In this document: positions 61,229-64,000 of the stretch, piece after piece
Numbering within the stretch: position 1 is the stretch's first letter
Layout of the letters: every line of letters begins with the position of its first letter
Origin: Flavobacteriales bacterium UBA952
Lineage (GTDB): Bacteria; Bacteroidota; Bacteroidia; Flavobacteriales_D; Crocinitomicaceae
DNA: 64,000 bases
Assembly (NCBI GenBank): GCA_002293185.1
Contig: DBCS01000007.1
Coordinates: forward strand, 231 to 64,230
Reading direction: 5' to 3'
The notes under the pieces: generated by a model
Seen by the model: only the letters and a program-made list of their open reading frames with translations
Database searches by the model: none
Told to the model about the DNA's origin: nothing
Program-made: the position numbers and the translations under genes

Positions 61229-63100
61229 TTAGCGGCCCAAATGGACCAAAAGAACCGAAATGTCGCTCGGTGAAACCCCAGAAACGCGTGCCGCCTGACC
61301 AATTGTTGCGGGCTTGAGTTTATTCAGCTTCTCTTTAGCTTCTATACTCAAACTTTTAATGCTCGAATAATTCATGGTTTCTGAAAGTTGTACATTTTCT
61401 AGGCGTTGGTGTTTTTGTGCCTGTTCCTCTTCTCGTTCTATGTACCCTTCATATTTAAGCAGAATCTCTGTTTGTTCTACCGCTAAAGGTTCAGCCTCCA
61501 TTACTTCACAAACCGCAGTGGCGGTTTGTTGGCTTACTTGAACCAAATCTGCTAAAGTAACATGGGGTCTTGTAATCAATGAGCTGGCTTTCATCTGTTG
61601 GGTAATAGGCGCGGACTCCTTATCTAGAAGCATCGGATTCGCCTCGGATGGGCTAATGCCTATTGACCTTAATTCTGATTTTAATTGTTTGATTAATTTT
61701 TGCTTTCGTTCTACTTTGTCTAGCGCGCTTTTGTCTGCTAGGCCAAGCGCAAAACCCAAAGCTGTTAATCTTTCGTCTGCGTTGTCTTGACGTAATAAAA
61801 TTCTAAATTCTGCACGGCTGGTAAACATGCGGTAAGGCTCATTAGTGCCTTTGGTAATTAAGTCGTCTATTAATACACCAATGTACGCCTCGCTTCTTGA
61901 CAAAATAAAAGGCGCGCTGTCTACTGCTTTTTGGTGAGCGTTAATACCCGCCATTAATCCCTGACACGCCGCCTCTTCATATCCGGTGGTTCCGTTTATT
62001 TGTCCGGCAAAGAATAAATTATTAACCAACTTAGTTTCCAAAGAGTGCTTTAGCTGAGTAGGGGGGAAATAGTCATATTCAATTGCGTAACCAGGCCTAA
62101 ACATTTTGGCGTTTTCAAAACCCGGAATGGTTTTCATAGCTGCAAATTGAACCTCTTCAGGTAAGGACGTGCTAAAACCATTTACATATATTTCTACCGT
62201 GTTCCAGCCTTCTGGCTCCACAAAAATTTGGTGTCGATCTCTATCTGCAAAACGAGAAATTTTATCTTCAATGCTAGGGCAATACCTTGGGCCGCTGCTT
62301 TTAATAGCACCATTAAACATTGGAGACCGATCAAAACCAGTTCGCAAGAGCTCGTGTGTGTGTGTGTTGGTGTAAGTAATGTGACAAGGAAGCTGTGTGC
62401 TTAATGGATGGGTGTTTCCATAGCTAAACTTGGATGGGTTTAAATCACCATGTTGGACTTCCATTTTAGTATAATCCAAACTTCGGCCATCGACTCTAGG
62501 AGGCGTGCCTGTTTTCATTCGGCCGGCTTCAAAACCTAGCCGAACCAACGCTTCAGTGAGTCCTGTGGCGGCCTTTTCTCCGGCTCTTCCTCCGCCAAAT
62601 TGTTTTTCACCTAAATGAATCAGGCCGTTTAAAAATGTTCCATTCGTCAAGACCACTGCCTTTGCATATGCCTTGGTTCCCATGGCCAACTCTACACCAA
62701 CAACCGTGTTGTTTTCAACCAAAACACCAACCGCCATGTCCTGCCAAAAGTCTACATTTGGATTTTGCTCTAACAAATAGCGCCACTCTAAGGAAAACAT
62801 GACGCGGTCGTTTTGAGTGCGTGGAGACCACATTGCTGGGCCCTTAGACCTGTTCAACATCCGAAATTGTATTGCGCTTTTATCACTTACAATTCCTGAG
62901 CCGCCCCCAAGCGCATCGATTTCTCTGATGATTTGACCTTTCGCCACGCCACCCATGGCTGGATTACAGCTCATTTGAGCGATGGTATTCATGTTCATTG
63001 TAATGAGCAGAACTTTACTGCCCATACGCGCCGCGGCATTTGCCGCTTCACAACCGGCGTGGCCAGCGCCCACTACAATTACGTCGTATTTATCTAACAT
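61229..63100 (-). CDS. mnmG: tRNA uridine-5-carboxymethylaminomethyl modification enzyme MnmG (GidA)
   Basis: 623 residues, the standard length. FAD-binding VVGAGHAGCEAANAAARMG at the N-terminus, then the GidA signatures CNPAMGGVAKGQIIREIDALGG and GQINGTTGYEEAACQGLMAG, and the helical C-terminal domain for MnmE and tRNA binding. With MnmE it modifies U34 of certain tRNAs. Two perfect parS sites lie just upstream. It is the last gene of the operon with the anti-sigma kinase and ybeY. mnmG is often near the replication origin in bacteria. Confidence 0.97.
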   Translation of the reverse strand: MLDKYDVIVVGAGHAGCEAANAAARMGSKVLLITMNMNTIAQMSCNPAMGGVAKGQIIREIDALGGGSGIVSDKSAIQFRMLNRSKGPAMWSPRTQNDRVMFSLEWRYLLEQNPNVDFWQDMAVGVLVENNTVVGVELAMGTKAYAKAVVLTNGTFLNGLIHLGEKQFGGGRAGEKAATGLTEALVRLGFEAGRMKTGTPPRVDGRSLDYTKMEVQHGDLNPSKFSYGNTHPLSTQLPCHITYTNTHTHELLRTGFDRSPMFNGAIKSSGPRYCPSIEDKISRFADRDRHQIFVEPEGWNTVEIYVNGFSTSLPEEVQFAAMKTIPGFENAKMFRPGYAIEYDYFPPTQLKHSLETKLVNNLFFAGQINGTTGYEEAACQGLMAGINAHQKAVDSAPFILSRSEAYIGVLIDDLITKGTNEPYRMFTSRAEFRILLRQDNADERLTALGFALGLADKSALDKVERKQKLIKQLKSELRSIGISPSEANPMLLDKESAPITQQMKASSLITRPHVTLADLVQVSQQTATAVCEVMEAEPLAVEQTEILLKYEGYIEREEEQAQKHQRLENVQLSETMNYSSIKSLSIEAKEKLNKLKPATIGQAARVSGVSPSDISVLLVHLGR

Positions 63101-63108
63101 CTTTATTG

Positions 63109-63124
63109 TGTTTCACGTGAAACA
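63109..63124. promoter_or_regulatory. parS site 1 (TGTTTCACGTGAAACA)
   Basis: A perfect 16-bp palindrome, identical to the classical chromosomal parS sequence bound by ParB. It lies in the 31-base gap between mnmG and ybeY. Confidence 0.9.
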
Positions 63125-63131
63125 ACAAGCT

Positions 63132-63569
63132 TTACGATTCATTTGTTTCACGTGAAACAAGTGCGCCTAAATAAAAATCTTCCTTTTCACGCATAATGCG
63201 CTCATCTTCTTTGGTCTTGTCTTTGTAACCGCACAAATGTAACACACCATGAAAAACCACCCTATAGAATTCTAACTTGTATGATTGTTTTAAAGCTGCA
63301 GCGTTGTCTTGAACACGATCCAAAGAAATAATAACATCGCCAGATACCTCTGGAAAAGTAGAGTAATCAAAGGTAATAACATCTGTAAAATAATCGTGAT
63401 TCAAATATTGCTTATTAACCGCTAACAAATAATCATCGTCAGTAAAAACCAAGCTCAAATCCTTCAAGATTTTTCCTTCTTGTTGCACCAATTCTTTTAG
63501 CGCCTGCTTCAGTTCTTTTTTAAATAAAAAATCTGGGAGTCGGACCCCTAGATTAACAATAGAGGTCAT
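63132..63569 (-). CDS. ybeY: Endoribonuclease YbeY
   Basis: 145 residues. The zinc motif H-x3-H-x5-H is present in part as HGVLHLCGYKDKTKEDERIM, the normal UPF0054 signature. It matures the 3' end of 16S rRNA and takes part in ribosome quality control. Its start overlaps the upstream kinase stop (ATGA). Its last codons (VSRET) contain parS site 2. The C-terminal tail is therefore shaped by a DNA site. Confidence 0.94.
   Translation of the reverse strand: MTSIVNLGVRLPDFLFKKELKQALKELVQQEGKILKDLSLVFTDDDYLLAVNKQYLNHDYFTDVITFDYSTFPEVSGDVIISLDRVQDNAAALKQSYKLEFYRVVFHGVLHLCGYKDKTKEDERIMREKEDFYLGALVSRETNES
63144..63159. promoter_or_regulatory. parS site 2 inside the ybeY coding sequence
   Basis: A second perfect TGTTTCACGTGAAACA palindrome, starting 35 bp from the first. 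It encodes VSRET near the C-terminus of YbeY. Confidence 0.9.
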
Positions 63570-63979
63570 TTACGAAAGTATAAATTAACCACACTTCCTG
63601 TGTTTAGAAACTCAACCTCATCTGCAAGGTGCTGCATTAAAAAAACACCTCTGCCACTATCTTTGAGTAAATTTTCTGGCGCAGTAGGATCAGGGAGGTT
63701 TTCATACGAAAAACCAGCCCCTTGATCTTTGATTTGAATACAAAAAATATCAGCGTGGTTCGCAACTTTCACTTCAACTTTTGCTTCAGGATTATTTTGA
63801 TTACCATGCTGAATCGCATTATTGACTGCTTCTGATACCGCAATCAAAACGTTTCCAAAGGCGTCCTCTTGAACACCAAACTCTTCACAAACTGTACCAA
63901 CCAACCTCTCTACGGCTACAAGAGACTGATAATCAGATGGTAACACCACCTCGGTAACTATAGAAAAACCTTCTTTCAT
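63566..63979 (-). CDS. Anti-sigma factor-type serine kinase (RsbW-like GHKL ATPase)
   Basis: 137 residues: a stand-alone GHKL ATPase domain with the N box AVSEAVNNAIQHGN, the G1 box IKDQGAGFSYE and the G2 region DSGRGVFLMQHL. It lacks any HisKA or membrane part, as in RsbW/SpoIIAB-like kinases, which phosphorylate anti-anti-sigma proteins. No anti-anti-sigma or sigma gene is seen in the window. It overlaps ybeY by 4 bases and seems to lead the operon. Confidence 0.88.
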   Translation of the reverse strand: MKEGFSIVTEVVLPSDYQSLVAVERLVGTVCEEFGVQEDAFGNVLIAVSEAVNNAIQHGNQNNPEAKVEVKVANHADIFCIQIKDQGAGFSYENLPDPTAPENLLKDSGRGVFLMQHLADEVEFLNTGSVVNLYFRK

Positions 63980-64000
63980 ATGATATAAATCCAGGAAATC

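Overview
The window reads as a chromosomal segment of a Bacteroidota bacterium, most likely an aquatic member of the Flavobacteriales outside Flavobacteriaceae proper (for example Cryomorphaceae, Schleiferiaceae or Crocinitomicaceae-like; this finer placement is a guess). The support is type IX secretion C-terminal domains, a SusC/SusD pair, two COX3 genes in a cytochrome oxidase cluster, atpD-atpC standing alone, a DUF4296 lipoprotein, absence of Shine-Dalgarno sequences, and -7 promoter boxes of the form TAnnTTTG. Coding density is high and no gene-free stretch exceeds about 230 bases. I saw no rRNA, tRNA, CRISPR array, insertion sequence or prophage.

Layout. 1-10127 (minus): two large surface or secreted modular proteins, the first cut by the window edge, the second a 2575-residue type IX substrate. 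10235-18340: housekeeping genes (an SDR, a GT4 glycosyltransferase, a sensor kinase, a crotonase, a flippase, dxs). 18348-31133: a polysaccharide utilisation locus with an MFS sugar transporter, a NUDIX-winged-helix regulator, SusC, SusD, a PKD lipoprotein, a GH16 laminarinase-type enzyme, a GH3 beta-glucosidase and a secreted carbohydrate-binding type IX protein. The set fits laminarin (beta-1,3-glucan) use. 31220-37447: two unknown proteins, then ctaB, two COX3, COX4, two SCO-like proteins and DUF420, i.e. the assembly and small-subunit part of a haem-copper oxidase without coxA/coxB. 37486-43865: a membrane protein, dCMP deaminase, CtpA-type protease, a 36-residue membrane microprotein, a secreted protein, an orphan periplasmic-binding-like protein and an ABC exporter. 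43920-47910: prs-rplY and a polyprenol-phosphate sugar transferase-dihydroorotase-DUF4296 operon. 47913-53185 (minus): uppS-bamA-skp-skp, then murI. 53281-56677 (minus): atpD-atpC, rbfA-lolC type permease. 56742-60133: ABC exporter, desaturase, S4 protein. 60130-63979 (minus): 2-hydroxyacid dehydrogenase, and an anti-sigma-type kinase-ybeY-mnmG operon carrying two perfect parS sites.

Most interesting points. (1) A 21-bp palindrome TTATTGT-N7-ACAATAA occurs twice between the NUDIX regulator and susC, in a degenerate form in the promoter of the terminal PUL gene, and in a weaker form ahead of the MFS-regulator pair. This predicts one regulon under the NUDIX-type regulator, whose own Nudix box looks catalytically dead. 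(2) The two intact operators flank a possible promoter and terminator that could give a roughly 75-nt RNA. (3) Two parS sites lie 35 bp apart, one inside the 3' end of ybeY. (4) Many genes have a perfect TAnnTTTG box only 4-5 bases before the start codon, so leaderless transcription seems common. (5) A LolC/E-type permease appears to start at ATT. (6) An EF-hand-like loop sits inside a DUF420 protein, and the upstream SCO-like protein lacks the copper histidine.
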